Part shown: piece after piece, positions 1 to 7,003 of the stretch
How the letters are laid out: each line of letters opens with the position of its first letter
Position numbering within the stretch: the stretch's first letter is position 1
NCBI GenBank assembly: GCA_052390275.1
Contig: JBQTHD010000026.1
Coordinates: 1-28,432 of the forward strand
Direction of reading: 5' to 3'
Source: JBQTHD01 sp052390275
GTDB taxonomy: Bacteria > Actinomycetota > Acidimicrobiia > Acidimicrobiales > AC-14
DNA: 28,432 nucleotides
The notes under the pieces: model-generated
The model's database searches: none
Seen by the model: the letters and a program-made list of their open reading frames with translations, nothing else
What the model was told of the DNA's origin: nothing
Made by a program: the position numbers and the translations under genes

Positions 1-53
1 GCCATCAGCAGGCTGGCGACCAGGAGGAGGCAAAGCCGGATCCGTCCCGTCAT
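1..53 (-). CDS. 5' end of a second RHS/YD-repeat protein (partial, runs off left edge)
   Basis: Reading leftward from an ATG at 53-51, the strand encodes MTGRIRLCLLLVASLLMA, identical to the first 18 residues of the large RHS protein starting at 5277. It is the start of a Sec signal peptide: two Arg, then a Leu/Val/Ala-rich core. The rest of the gene lies outside the window, so only its 5' end can be claimed. It follows the putative immunity gene in the direction of transcription, which would give the order RHS, immunity, RHS. Whether this second copy is full length, a paralogue with another toxin tip, or a remnant cannot be seen. Confidence 0.7.
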   Translation of the reverse strand, partial: MTGRIRLCLLLVASLLM

Positions 54-117
54 CCTCGGCAAACGTCTCTCCCCGACTTCGGCGTGACCTTCTCGGCAAA
101 CCATTGCCGGGTTAGGG
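1..117. repeat. Left copy of a 117-bp exact direct repeat (RHS leader and start codons)
   Basis: Bases 1-117 match 5225-5341 without a mismatch. Identity ends at 118 versus 5342 and may extend further left, out of the window. The repeat covers 64 bp of untranslated leader and the first 18 codons of RHS. The leader holds two copies of GTTTGCCGAG (minus strand; plus coordinates 55-64 and 92-101), 37 bp apart, one of them touching the start codon. The exact copy points to a recent duplication or gene conversion, or to an assembly break at a repeat. Confidence 0.95.
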
Positions 118-251
118 TCCGCTCCTAATCTAGTCGCGCGGTTTATAGTGGCCTCTGGGCGGGGTTATTCGTCGTCATGCTCCATCCTCACTTCCAAGGT
201 ATGGAGCCTCCGCGGATCCCAGGCCGATTCATAGCTCGGCTGAGCTTGCGG
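118..251. other. Intergenic stretch between immunity gene and second RHS leader
   Basis: The 134 bp are less GC-rich than their surroundings. I see no convincing gene. On the minus strand, TAGATT (plus 127-132) fits a TANNNT -10 element just upstream of the duplicated leader. It could let the second RHS gene be transcribed independently, but no clear -35 element accompanies it. I see no stem with a T-tract that would mark a terminator after the immunity gene. Confidence 0.35.
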
Positions 252-599
252 TCATCGGGGAGAGCTTTCATAGTGACGAAACAGCTCGACGACCGTCGCC
301 TCGCCGACGATGCGAGAGCCTTCGCAAACGTCGATCACGGAACCCCTTGTCACGTCATTCCAGAGGTCGGGGAAGGCGGGCTGAAGCCTGATCAGCGCGG
401 ACAATCCAGGTTCGAGAGCGTCGGCCGACTCCAGATAGACGACGGCGTCGTAGTAGGCCCGCTCGCCGTCGGCCGTGAACCCGCCGAGCCAGCAGTTGGG
501 GCGGTAGCCGGACGCGATCGGTCTGCTCCGCCCACCGTCATCGGTGGGCTTCATCCGCAGCTGTGCCCGGATGTAGGCACCGAGGGGCGGCGCGGACAT
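252..599 (-). CDS. Putative immunity protein paired with the RHS toxin
   Basis: This 115-residue cytoplasmic-looking protein has no signal peptide or membrane segment. Its ATG (599-597) overlaps the TGA of the RHS C-terminal frame (601-599) as TGATG, which implies translational coupling. An in-frame ATG at 644 is rejected because it would overlap the toxin end by 46 bp. The C-terminal half (YYDAVVYLESAD, then ALIRLQPAFP, then GSVIDVCEGSRIVGEATV) resembles the EF-Tu-type beta-barrel pattern of small proteins often found next to RHS or other polymorphic toxins. Position directly behind the toxin tip, size and coupling support an immunity role. That function is inferred from context, not from a family match I can prove. 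Confidence 0.6.
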   Translation of the reverse strand: MSAPPLGAYIRAQLRMKPTDDGGRSRPIASGYRPNCWLGGFTADGERAYYDAVVYLESADALEPGLSALIRLQPAFPDLWNDVTRGSVIDVCEGSRIVGEATVVELFRHYESSPR

Positions 600-1864
600 C
601 ACAGACCCGCCCCCGGCTTTCCGACCCAAGGGACCCAATCCCAAGCCCGCCAGCCTCTTGCGACGTTGAGGGCGCCCAGTTGGCTTTCGGCGACGTGGAC
701 TGCCTGCATGCCGTCCAAGGTCATCCGCTCGAAGGAGTTGGCCAGGGATGTCGGAATGCGCGTTTCCACGATGTGGAACGGAGAGCCGCCAGGTGTCAGC
801 GCGTTGTTGATCCGGCCGTAGCGAGCCGCATCCTCGGCGGTGGACGCGAAGAGCTTGCCTTCATACGAGTTGGACCCCGCTCGGAAGCCGCCGAACCGTG
901 CGATGTCATCGGCCTCAGCGGTCGAGACGGACCGGAAGAGACTCGTTTTCGAGGCTCGTGCCACCTTGGCCACGTCGGTTGCGTCGTCGGCTCGGGCCAC
1001 TGTTCTGGCGGCCCGGCTGGCGGGGCCGAGCCCGGTGGCGAAAGGGATGGCGGCGCCGGCCACATCGAGGCCGAGGGCACTGAGGTTGGTGGTCAGGTTC
1101 TGGCCGCCATCGGTGAACAGCTTGAACAGGTCGTGGCCAATGAAGCCAAGGTCTGCCACGGTGTCGAGGATCATGCCGCTCGGGTCCCCGCCGTTGATCG
1201 GGTCGCCACAGGCGTAGTCATAGGGAGTGCAAGATCCCCCCTCCAGGGGATCGGGGGTCAGGAACTGGGCGGTCGTCGGGTCGTAGTAGCGGGCCCGCAG
1301 GTAGACCAGGCCCGTCTCGGCGTCGTGGTATTGACCGGCGAAGCCCAGCGGCTGGAAGACGACCGTCGATGAGGCCCGGCGAACTCCGTAGGGATCGTAG
1401 GTATAGGTAACGGCAGGAGCCCCTGCGGCATCGGTCAGCACTCCCACGTTTGCGAGGGCATCGGGGTGGTAGTAGACGGTCTGGCCTGTCTCGTCCTGGC
1501 GCATCACCGGTGAGCCGTCGGGGCCGTAGATGTAGCCAATAGTGCCGAGTTCTGTGGTCTCGGCCAGCAGCCGGGGTGACCCACCCCGACGATCCCAGGT
1601 GAATCTCGTGGTCGCAGCGCCGGTTGTCGAAGTGCCGGTTGTCGAAGTGCCGGTCTTGGCCACCCGCAGACCGTCGCCGTCGTAGACATACGTCGAACCA
1701 CCGGCCCCAACCAGCCGATCGGCACTGTCGTAGCCAAAGGTGGCGGCCCCGGTGCCGGGGGCGATCGTCTCGAAACGTCGGCCCCGCTCGTCATAGCCGT
1801 GGTGGTGGCCCCCGGCGGTGGGGACTGGCACGAGGCACTGACTGGCGCTGGAGCGCTCCAGCAC
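599..1864 (-). CDS. RHS protein, C-terminal part: last YD repeats, RHS core and toxin tip (separated by frameshift)
   Basis: This open frame continues the RHS gene after a one-base frame change near 1798-1813. Similarity to RHS proteins starts at about GYDERGRRFETI; residues before that are out-of-frame readthrough, and the ATG at 1864 is probably not used. It carries YD repeats (FGYDSADRL, YVYDGDGLRV), then the RHS-associated core GLVYLRARYYDP with FLTPDPL, which marks the junction to the variable tip. A hydrophobic pre-toxin stretch follows (DTVADLGFIGHDLFKLF to AGAAIPFATGLG). The final ~115 residues (TSLFRSVSTAEADDIARFGG, then EGKLFASTAEDAARYG, then FHIVETRIP) form the presumptive toxin. 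The Arg in the first strand and the GKLFASTAEDAA block recall ADP-ribosyltransferase-like toxin tips, but I cannot confirm the fold or activity. Confidence 0.75.
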   Translation of the reverse strand: MLERSSASQCLVPVPTAGGHHHGYDERGRRFETIAPGTGAATFGYDSADRLVGAGGSTYVYDGDGLRVAKTGTSTTGTSTTGAATTRFTWDRRGGSPRLLAETTELGTIGYIYGPDGSPVMRQDETGQTVYYHPDALANVGVLTDAAGAPAVTYTYDPYGVRRASSTVVFQPLGFAGQYHDAETGLVYLRARYYDPTTAQFLTPDPLEGGSCTPYDYACGDPINGGDPSGMILDTVADLGFIGHDLFKLFTDGGQNLTTNLSALGLDVAGAAIPFATGLGPASRAARTVARADDATDVAKVARASKTSLFRSVSTAEADDIARFGGFRAGSNSYEGKLFASTAEDAARYGRINNALTPGGSPFHIVETRIPTSLANSFERMTLDGMQAVHVAESQLGALNVARGWRAWDWVPWVGKPGAGL

Positions 1865-4800
1865 AGTCGGTTCAAGCCGTCATAGCCCTGGGCACGACCG
1901 CCAACAGCCACTGGGTTGCCAGCCGAGTCGTACTCGTAAGCACCGGCCTGGTCATGTCCCGAGAGGCGCCCGTTCGGCTGGTAGGCATAGGTCTGCTCCG
2001 GTGACTCCCCAGCGGCCGCAAAAGCCGTGGCGGTGCTGGCAGAGGCCAGCCTGCCATCGCCATAGCGTTCGATCCGGAAGTCTCGAAAGGTTCCGGCAGT
2101 CCCCAACGACGGCGTGGCCACCTGTCCCTCAGACGTCGTGCTCAGCAGGGTCGAGAGACTGTCGATCCTTGAGGACTCCAGTCGTCCGGCCCGGTCCCAC
2201 GTCCAGCTATGGGCCACGTCGTTGGGGGTTTGACGGCGCTCGATGTTGCCGTCGTCGTCGTAGGCGAAGGTGGTCCGTCGCCCGGTCCAGTCCACCAGTG
2301 CCGCCACCGAGCCGTCGGAGTCGATCTCGTGGGCCAAACGCAGACCGCTCGGGTAGTCGATGGTCTTGGTGCGGTCGGCGAGGTCATAGGAGTAACCAAC
2401 GCTGGCCCCTTCCCCGGAGCCGTGCTCGGTGATTCGCCCCAGCGAGTCGTAGTTCCATGTCGAAGTGCCGGTTCCGTCGGTCATCGACCGGCGTCGACCA
2501 ACCTGGTCATAGGAAATATTCGTCACGTCGGGGGTGCCCGCCTCGGCGTAGTCGACACCCGTGAGGCGCCCGGCGTCGTCGCGGCTGAGCGTTATGCATC
2601 CCTGCTTGGGACTGACCAGGCAGTTGCCTCCGGGTGAGCGCACCTCGGTCACCCGGCCGGCGGGGTCGTAGCGGTAGTTGGTGACCCGAGTGGAGCGCAC
2701 CACGCTGCGCAGCAGGCCGGCCGCGTCGTGATCGTAGGTAGTGATGGTTCCCGCCCCGTCAAAGCGATGACGTATACGCCCGTCGGGGGCGTATTCGGCG
2801 CGCCAGGTCGGCCTGGCCTGGTCCGGCTCTGTCATCTCCCGGAGTTGGTTGGCTGGATCGAATACGAAGGTCGTGCGGTTCTGTGCTCCGTCGGAGACCC
2901 ACTCCAGGTTGGAGTTTGGGTCATAGGCGCGCTCGGATCGATGCCCGAGGGGGTTGAGGACCTCGAGCAGGCGATTGGCGGCGTCGTAGGAGTATCGGGT
3001 CGTGAAGTCCTGAGGGCTCGCGCCGGGTGCGTTGCCCCTAGGGGTGGTAAGGGACCGGCGGCGGCCGACGTCGTCGTAAGACCAGGTGGTTCGGCTTCCC
3101 TTGGGGTCGATCATGGCCGTCACGTAGCCGTAGGGGTCGTATCCGTACTCCCAGTTCTCCCCCACCGGGTCCACCACCCGTGTGATGTCGCCCGGATGCG
3201 ATAAGTCGTCGTAGTGGAGCCCGATGGTTTGGGTGGCGAGAACTGCTCCGGAAGAGCTGAGTAGCGGCCGCGCCCTGCGCGTGAGGTTTGGGCCGGCGTA
3301 GTCATAGGTTGTCGTCACGCCGTTGGGATCGCGAGCGGTGCGGAGGTTGTTGAGGCCGTCGTGAGTGAAGATCCATTCCCTGCCGGTTGGATCCCGCCGT
3401 GAGGTCTGGTTCCCGGCCGGATCAAAGGTTGCCGTCCAGTTTTCGCCCGCTGGATCTGTTACCGACGTGCACCCCAGGCTGGGGGTCTCGTAACGGAACG
3501 CCCAGGTGCGGGCATCGACTGTGCCGAATCCCAGGGTCTTGGCTTCCAGCAACTGGCCGGCGTGGGAGTAAGTGGCAACGTTCCCCTCGGGGTCGGTGAC
3601 TTTGGTGCTGCGGGGAATCGACGAGTAGTCGAAGGTGCTGGATCGTCCGAGCGGATCACGCACCTGGTCGACCCGGCCAGAACCGTCATAACGAAAGGTC
3701 ACCTCGGGCACCGGCATCGTCGTTGTGTCGTCGACCCATCGCGGCTGGCGGATTGAAGTCATGCGGTGCGACAGGTCGTAGCCGAAGCGATGGCGTCCGT
3801 TCACTACGTCGATGACCTCGACCAGGTGGCCGGCACCGTCGTAGTTGAAGTCGATCCGGCGCGGCGGCGTCGCCGAATCCGATAGCGCGTCGATTCGAGA
3901 ACCCGCCCACACCATGGTCAGGGCCCGGCCCGCCGAATCGACCACTCGTGACAGTCGGCCCCCCTGGTAGGTCAATGTGGTGCGATAACCGTTGAGATCC
4001 CCGATGGCGCCCAGTGAGCCATCGGCGTTGAAATCGAACAGTTCCCGCGCTCGTCGGATCAGCCTCCAGGTCCCGTCCGGGTTGCGAACCAAAGACGAAA
4101 GGTGATGAGCCGGCGCCACGAAGGCTCCGACCGAATCACGCCTGAATACGACCTGGCTGCCCTCCTCGGTCAGAACCGTGACCTGGGACTCTTCTGCGAC
4201 TATTCGCATCCCATAGGTGAAGCTCCACCCCCATCCCAGGGGCCCGTCAAGGCCCGCAGCAAAAGAGTTGTAGGTCCGACCAAACGCAAGGGCTGGTCCC
4301 CGGCCACCAACGACCACATCGGTGTAGGTCTTCCACAAGTTTCCGCTCGCCGTTTGCACCGGGTCGGCATCGCCGCCACCCGGACAGACCATGTTGACGT
4401 TCGGGTTCCCGCCCAAGCGCTCGGTCGGGCTGATCTCATCGCCCTGGGGCTCCTGGGTGATGACCACGACACCGTTGCCGATCCGAAAACCGGGCGTATG
4501 AACGACACTGGCCCCGGGTGCGTTGGCAGAGCAACCCCCGGCGTAGCTCGACCCGCCGCCCCCTCCCGAGCCGCTGTTGAATGCAGCACCGCCTCCGCCC
4601 CCGCCGTAGTGCCCACCGCCCCCTCCGCCGCCCTTCACCGGGTTCGGGTTGCCTCCGCCACTTCCCCCTACCCCTCCATTGCCATAGCTGCCAGCACCGG
4701 CACCTCCGGGTGAACCGGCCCCACCGCCACCTGACTGGTTGGCCCCTTGGCCCCCCCTTGACGCGTTGACATAGCGAGTGGCCCTCACCGATCCGCCGTT

Positions 4801-5277
4801 GCCAGCGGTCAGTCCCCCACCGGCGCCCCCCGAACCCTCCGGACTGTTGCTGCCGCCGCCCCCGCCTCCACCGGCAACTACTACACGGTTCGACAGTGCC
4901 TGGCCGTGACGGCGAATGTCCGATGCTCCACCCCCGCCGGAGGCACCTTGGCCGTAGCTGCCCGAGCGGGCTCCGCCCCCGTTGAACCCGCCCCTCAAGT
5001 TCGTGCCGGCGCCGCCCACGAAGATCCCTAACGTCTCGCCCGGGACCAGGTCAACGCTGCACACCAGGCGCCCGCCCCTGCCTCCGGCGCCTGCCCCCTG
5101 AACGTCCACCCTGGCGTGAGCGAACCCGATCGGAACCGTCCAGGTTTGTGCCGTTCCCGTGTAGGTGAAGGTGGCTGAACTCGTCGCTGCGGCCGGGGCC
5201 GGGGAGACCAACGAGGCGAGAGAGGCCATCAGCAGGCTGGCGACCAGGAGGAGGCAAAGCCGGATCCGTCCCGTCAT
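1504..5277 (-). CDS. Secreted RHS/YD-repeat polymorphic toxin, N-terminal part (frameshifted)
   Basis: The ATG at 5277 is chosen because it begins a good Sec signal peptide (MTGRIRLCLLLVASLLMA, cleavage probably after PAPAAA), and the upstream extension in this frame is unlike protein. A beta-rich Gly-rich domain follows (residues ~35-275, many GGGGG runs). Next is a DUF6531-like entry (DPVQTASGNLWKTYTDVVV, then FGRTYNSF, ~300), then a long YD-repeat shell (~400-1150) with repeats such as FNYDGAGHLVEVID and YDPAGRVTEVRSP. YD shells form a hollow beta-cage that encapsulates a C-terminal toxin. After about residue 1155 the frame shifts and the last residues to the stop at 1504 are not RHS sequence. 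Repaired, the product would be about 1,560 residues ending at 599. Sec export without T6SS genes nearby fits the Gram-positive type of RHS protein. Confidence 0.85.
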   Translation of the reverse strand: MTGRIRLCLLLVASLLMASLASLVSPAPAAATSSATFTYTGTAQTWTVPIGFAHARVDVQGAGAGGRGGRLVCSVDLVPGETLGIFVGGAGTNLRGGFNGGGARSGSYGQGASGGGGASDIRRHGQALSNRVVVAGGGGGGGSNSPEGSGGAGGGLTAGNGGSVRATRYVNASRGGQGANQSGGGGAGSPGGAGAGSYGNGGVGGSGGGNPNPVKGGGGGGGHYGGGGGGAAFNSGSGGGGGSSYAGGCSANAPGASVVHTPGFRIGNGVVVITQEPQGDEISPTERLGGNPNVNMVCPGGGDADPVQTASGNLWKTYTDVVVGGRGPALAFGRTYNSFAAGLDGPLGWGWSFTYGMRIVAEESQVTVLTEEGSQVVFRRDSVGAFVAPAHHLSSLVRNPDGTWRLIRRARELFDFNADGSLGAIGDLNGYRTTLTYQGGRLSRVVDSAGRALTMVWAGSRIDALSDSATPPRRIDFNYDGAGHLVEVIDVVNGRHRFGYDLSHRMTSIRQPRWVDDTTTMPVPEVTFRYDGSGRVDQVRDPLGRSSTFDYSSIPRSTKVTDPEGNVATYSHAGQLLEAKTLGFGTVDARTWAFRYETPSLGCTSVTDPAGENWTATFDPAGNQTSRRDPTGREWIFTHDGLNNLRTARDPNGVTTTYDYAGPNLTRRARPLLSSSGAVLATQTIGLHYDDLSHPGDITRVVDPVGENWEYGYDPYGYVTAMIDPKGSRTTWSYDDVGRRRSLTTPRGNAPGASPQDFTTRYSYDAANRLLEVLNPLGHRSERAYDPNSNLEWVSDGAQNRTTFVFDPANQLREMTEPDQARPTWRAEYAPDGRIRHRFDGAGTITTYDHDAAGLLRSVVRSTRVTNYRYDPAGRVTEVRSPGGNCLVSPKQGCITLSRDDAGRLTGVDYAEAGTPDVTNISYDQVGRRRSMTDGTGTSTWNYDSLGRITEHGSGEGASVGYSYDLADRTKTIDYPSGLRLAHEIDSDGSVAALVDWTGRRTTFAYDDDGNIERRQTPNDVAHSWTWDRAGRLESSRIDSLSTLLSTTSEGQVATPSLGTAGTFRDFRIERYGDGRLASASTATAFAAAGESPEQTYAYQPNGRLSGHDQAGAYEYDSAGNPVAVGGRAQGYDGLNRLCWSAPAPVSASCQSPPPGATTTAMTSGADVSRRSPPAPGPPPLATTVPIGWLGPVVRRMSTTATVCGWPRPALRQPALRQPALRPRDSPGIVGVGHPGCWPRPQNSALLATSTAPTAHR
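1798..1813 (-). other. Frameshift site inside the RHS gene
   Basis: On the minus strand the upstream frame reads YDGLNRLCWSAPAPVSASC and then runs out of register. The downstream frame picks up at HHHGYDERGRR, which is what normally follows in RHS proteins. Joining them needs one extra base (or two fewer). The interval contains a C5 run (plus 1809-1813) and a GGTGGTGG triplet run, both indel-prone. I see no slippery heptamer. A real mutation inactivating the toxin tip and a sequencing or consensus error are both possible. Confidence 0.8.
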
Positions 5278-5341
5278 CCTCGGCAAACGTCTCTCCCCGA
5301 CTTCGGCGTGACCTTCTCGGCAAACCATTGCCGGGTTAGGG
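5225..5341. repeat. Right copy of the 117-bp exact direct repeat
   Basis: Identical to 1-117. It spans the first 18 codons of the large RHS gene (5277-5225) and its 64-bp leader (5278-5341), ending 4 bp before the murD2 stop codon region. The decamer GTTTGCCGAG again occurs twice on the minus strand (plus 5279-5288 and 5316-5325). Because murD2 ends at 5345 on the same strand, the RHS gene here may be transcribed by readthrough from murD2, unlike the left copy, which follows the immunity gene. Confidence 0.95.
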
Positions 5342-5344
5342 CGC

Positions 5345-6748
5345 CTATGCAACCGGCGGGGAACTCGTTCGACTTGGTGTAGGTGTTGGCTGGGTTTGGG
5401 GAACCAGGTCCACTGCTGGCCGGCCGTCATCGCCGCCGGCCGATGCGGCCCGGGTGAAGGCCTGGGCACGGTCCTGGTAGTCCCGGAAGCGGCCGAAGCT
5501 CGCAGCCGCGGGCGACAGCAGGACCACCCCGTCCGGCCGGGCCCACTCGAAGGCCAGGCGGGTGCCCTCCTCCAGGTCGGCGGCCACGAGGACCTTCACC
5601 CCCGGCGCCATCTCGGCCACCTGGCGGACGATCTCGGATCCGTTGTCGGGTATTGCCACCAGGCAGACGCCGCACGGCCCCGGCTCTGCTGACCCCGGCT
5701 CTGCCGGTCCGGTTTTGGCTGATCCCGATCCCCCCCGGGCAGCGGACAGGCGTTCGGCGAGGTAGTGACCCAGCGGCCGGTAGTCGATGCCCCGGTCGTG
5801 GCCTCCCACCAAAAGCGCCACCCTCCTGCCCCCGAATGTCTCCAATGCGGCTATGGCCGCCATGGGGGTGGTCGAGAGGCTGTCGTCGACGAACTCGACG
5901 CCATCGGCGGTCCACACCGTCTGCAACCGGCTGGGCAGGGGAACGAAGCCGGCCACCAGATCCTCGAGGCGGTCGAGGTCGGCTGCGACCCCCGCCAGGC
6001 TTCCGCCGTCCATCTCCGCGAGGGCGGCCCTGGCCAGTTCCGCATTCATAACGTTGTGGGCTCCCCGCAGCCCCGAAGGACCCCACCAGGCCCGTTCTCC
6101 TGAGCCCGGTCGCCCCACCCACCGGACCCGCGGACCCAGCAACTCCTCGTGGGACCGCAACTCAGGCGTGTCCGCCGCCACCGTGACGGCCGCACCCGGC
6201 CGGGTGCAGATGGAGAGCTTGTCGGCCACATAGGTGCCATAGGAGCCGTGCCAGTCGAGATGGTCGGGGCTCAGGGAGGTGACGACAACCACCCGGGGCG
6301 CGACCGTCAAGTCTGAAGCCTGGAAGCTCGAGATCTCCACCACCCAGCGGTCGATGCCTTCTTCGGCCCCCGGTTCCCAGGGCACCCGGCCCAGGTTGCC
6401 GCCGGCCGCCGCCCTCACCCCCAGGCCGCTGAGCAGGTGGGCCAACAGAGCGGTCGTGGTGCTCTTGCCCTTGGTCCCCGTTACCGCCACCGCGGAGGTG
6501 GGATCGAGGCCCCCCAGCCACAGGGCCATCCCCCCGGTGACGGTGGAACCGGCTCGGACGAGGGCCTGGGACTCGGGGGCGTAGCGGGAGATACCCGGGG
6601 AGCGAACCACCACCTGGCACTCGCTCAGGGCGGCGAGCCCGTCGGGACCCTCGGCCGCATCGACCTCCACCACTTGGGCGCCCTCGGCTACGGCCCGGGC
6701 CCGGTTGGCCCGACCCTCCACTCCCAGACCCCAGATGCCCACCTTCAT
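5345..6748 (-). CDS. murD2: MurD2-type Mur ligase (UDP-MurNAc-L-Ala--L-Glu ligase)
   Basis: This 467-residue cytoplasmic Mur ligase adds glutamate to UDP-MurNAc-L-Ala using ATP. The N-terminal nucleotide-sugar domain starts MKVGIWGLGVEGRANRA. The ATP-binding loop is GTKGKST (residues 91-97). Further Mur motifs are VVEISSFQ, SLSPDHLDWHGSY, NVMNAELARAAL, DDSLSTTP and LLVGGHDRGIDY. The start at 6748 is set by this beginning; the frame is open further upstream but not protein-like. Ordinary MurD adds D-Glu. The MurD2 assignment (L-Glu) rests on the divergent murL next door, the pairing known from Xanthomonas oryzae. DDSLS replaces the usual DDSKAT. A Ser/Gly/Pro linker near the C-terminal domain is partly coded by two 15-bp repeats (5678-5707). 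A canonical MurD remains possible. Confidence 0.8.
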   Translation of the reverse strand: MKVGIWGLGVEGRANRARAVAEGAQVVEVDAAEGPDGLAALSECQVVVRSPGISRYAPESQALVRAGSTVTGGMALWLGGLDPTSAVAVTGTKGKSTTTALLAHLLSGLGVRAAAGGNLGRVPWEPGAEEGIDRWVVEISSFQASDLTVAPRVVVVTSLSPDHLDWHGSYGTYVADKLSICTRPGAAVTVAADTPELRSHEELLGPRVRWVGRPGSGERAWWGPSGLRGAHNVMNAELARAALAEMDGGSLAGVAADLDRLEDLVAGFVPLPSRLQTVWTADGVEFVDDSLSTTPMAAIAALETFGGRRVALLVGGHDRGIDYRPLGHYLAERLSAARGGSGSAKTGPAEPGSAEPGPCGVCLVAIPDNGSEIVRQVAEMAPGVKVLVAADLEEGTRLAFEWARPDGVVLLSPAAASFGRFRDYQDRAQAFTRAASAGGDDGRPAVDLVPQTQPTPTPSRTSSPPVA

Positions 6749-7003
6749 TCCAACCAGGTCGCACCAGCGAAGGCAGCGTTGGGCTTCGGGTCCGATGCCG
6801 GCGACGGTACCTGCGCGCGATCTACGCCGCGAGCGGCTTGCGAAGCCGCCGGGTCGGGCGGACCAGGTCGGCTGCGCCGGCGTCCCGGCGAGGGCGATTG
6901 GGGCATTGACGAGGGCAAAGTGGCTGATCACGAGGTACCCGGACAGCCTCCGACCCAGGAGTGATCCGGTCCGAACCAGCGGTCGGAGCACTACCCTCGG
7001 CCG
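6749..7003. other. Divergent intergenic region of murD2 and murL
   Basis: These 255 bp separate two divergent start codons and should hold promoters for both. For murL, TACCCT (6992-6997) fits the TANNNT -10 consensus and lies 6 bases before the GTG at 7004. No Shine-Dalgarno precedes that GTG, so a leaderless murL transcript is plausible, as is common in Actinomycetota. I see no clear -35. For murD2, a weak GGTTGG lies just before the ATG. No small gene is convincing here. Confidence 0.3.

Noticed and set aside
563..1372. Long plus-strand open frame opposite the RHS C-terminal part
   Set aside because: The minus strand has clear RHS core and toxin-tip sequence here; the plus-strand translation is Gly/Val/Arg-rich without motifs and is a high-GC shadow.
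1798..1813. Programmed ribosomal frameshift in RHS
   Set aside because: No slippery heptamer, downstream pseudoknot or family precedent is visible; mutation or base error explains it more simply.
4500..5050. Separate PE-PGRS-like glycine-rich protein
   Set aside because: The Gly-rich stretch is continuous with the signal peptide upstream and the RHS shell downstream in one frame.
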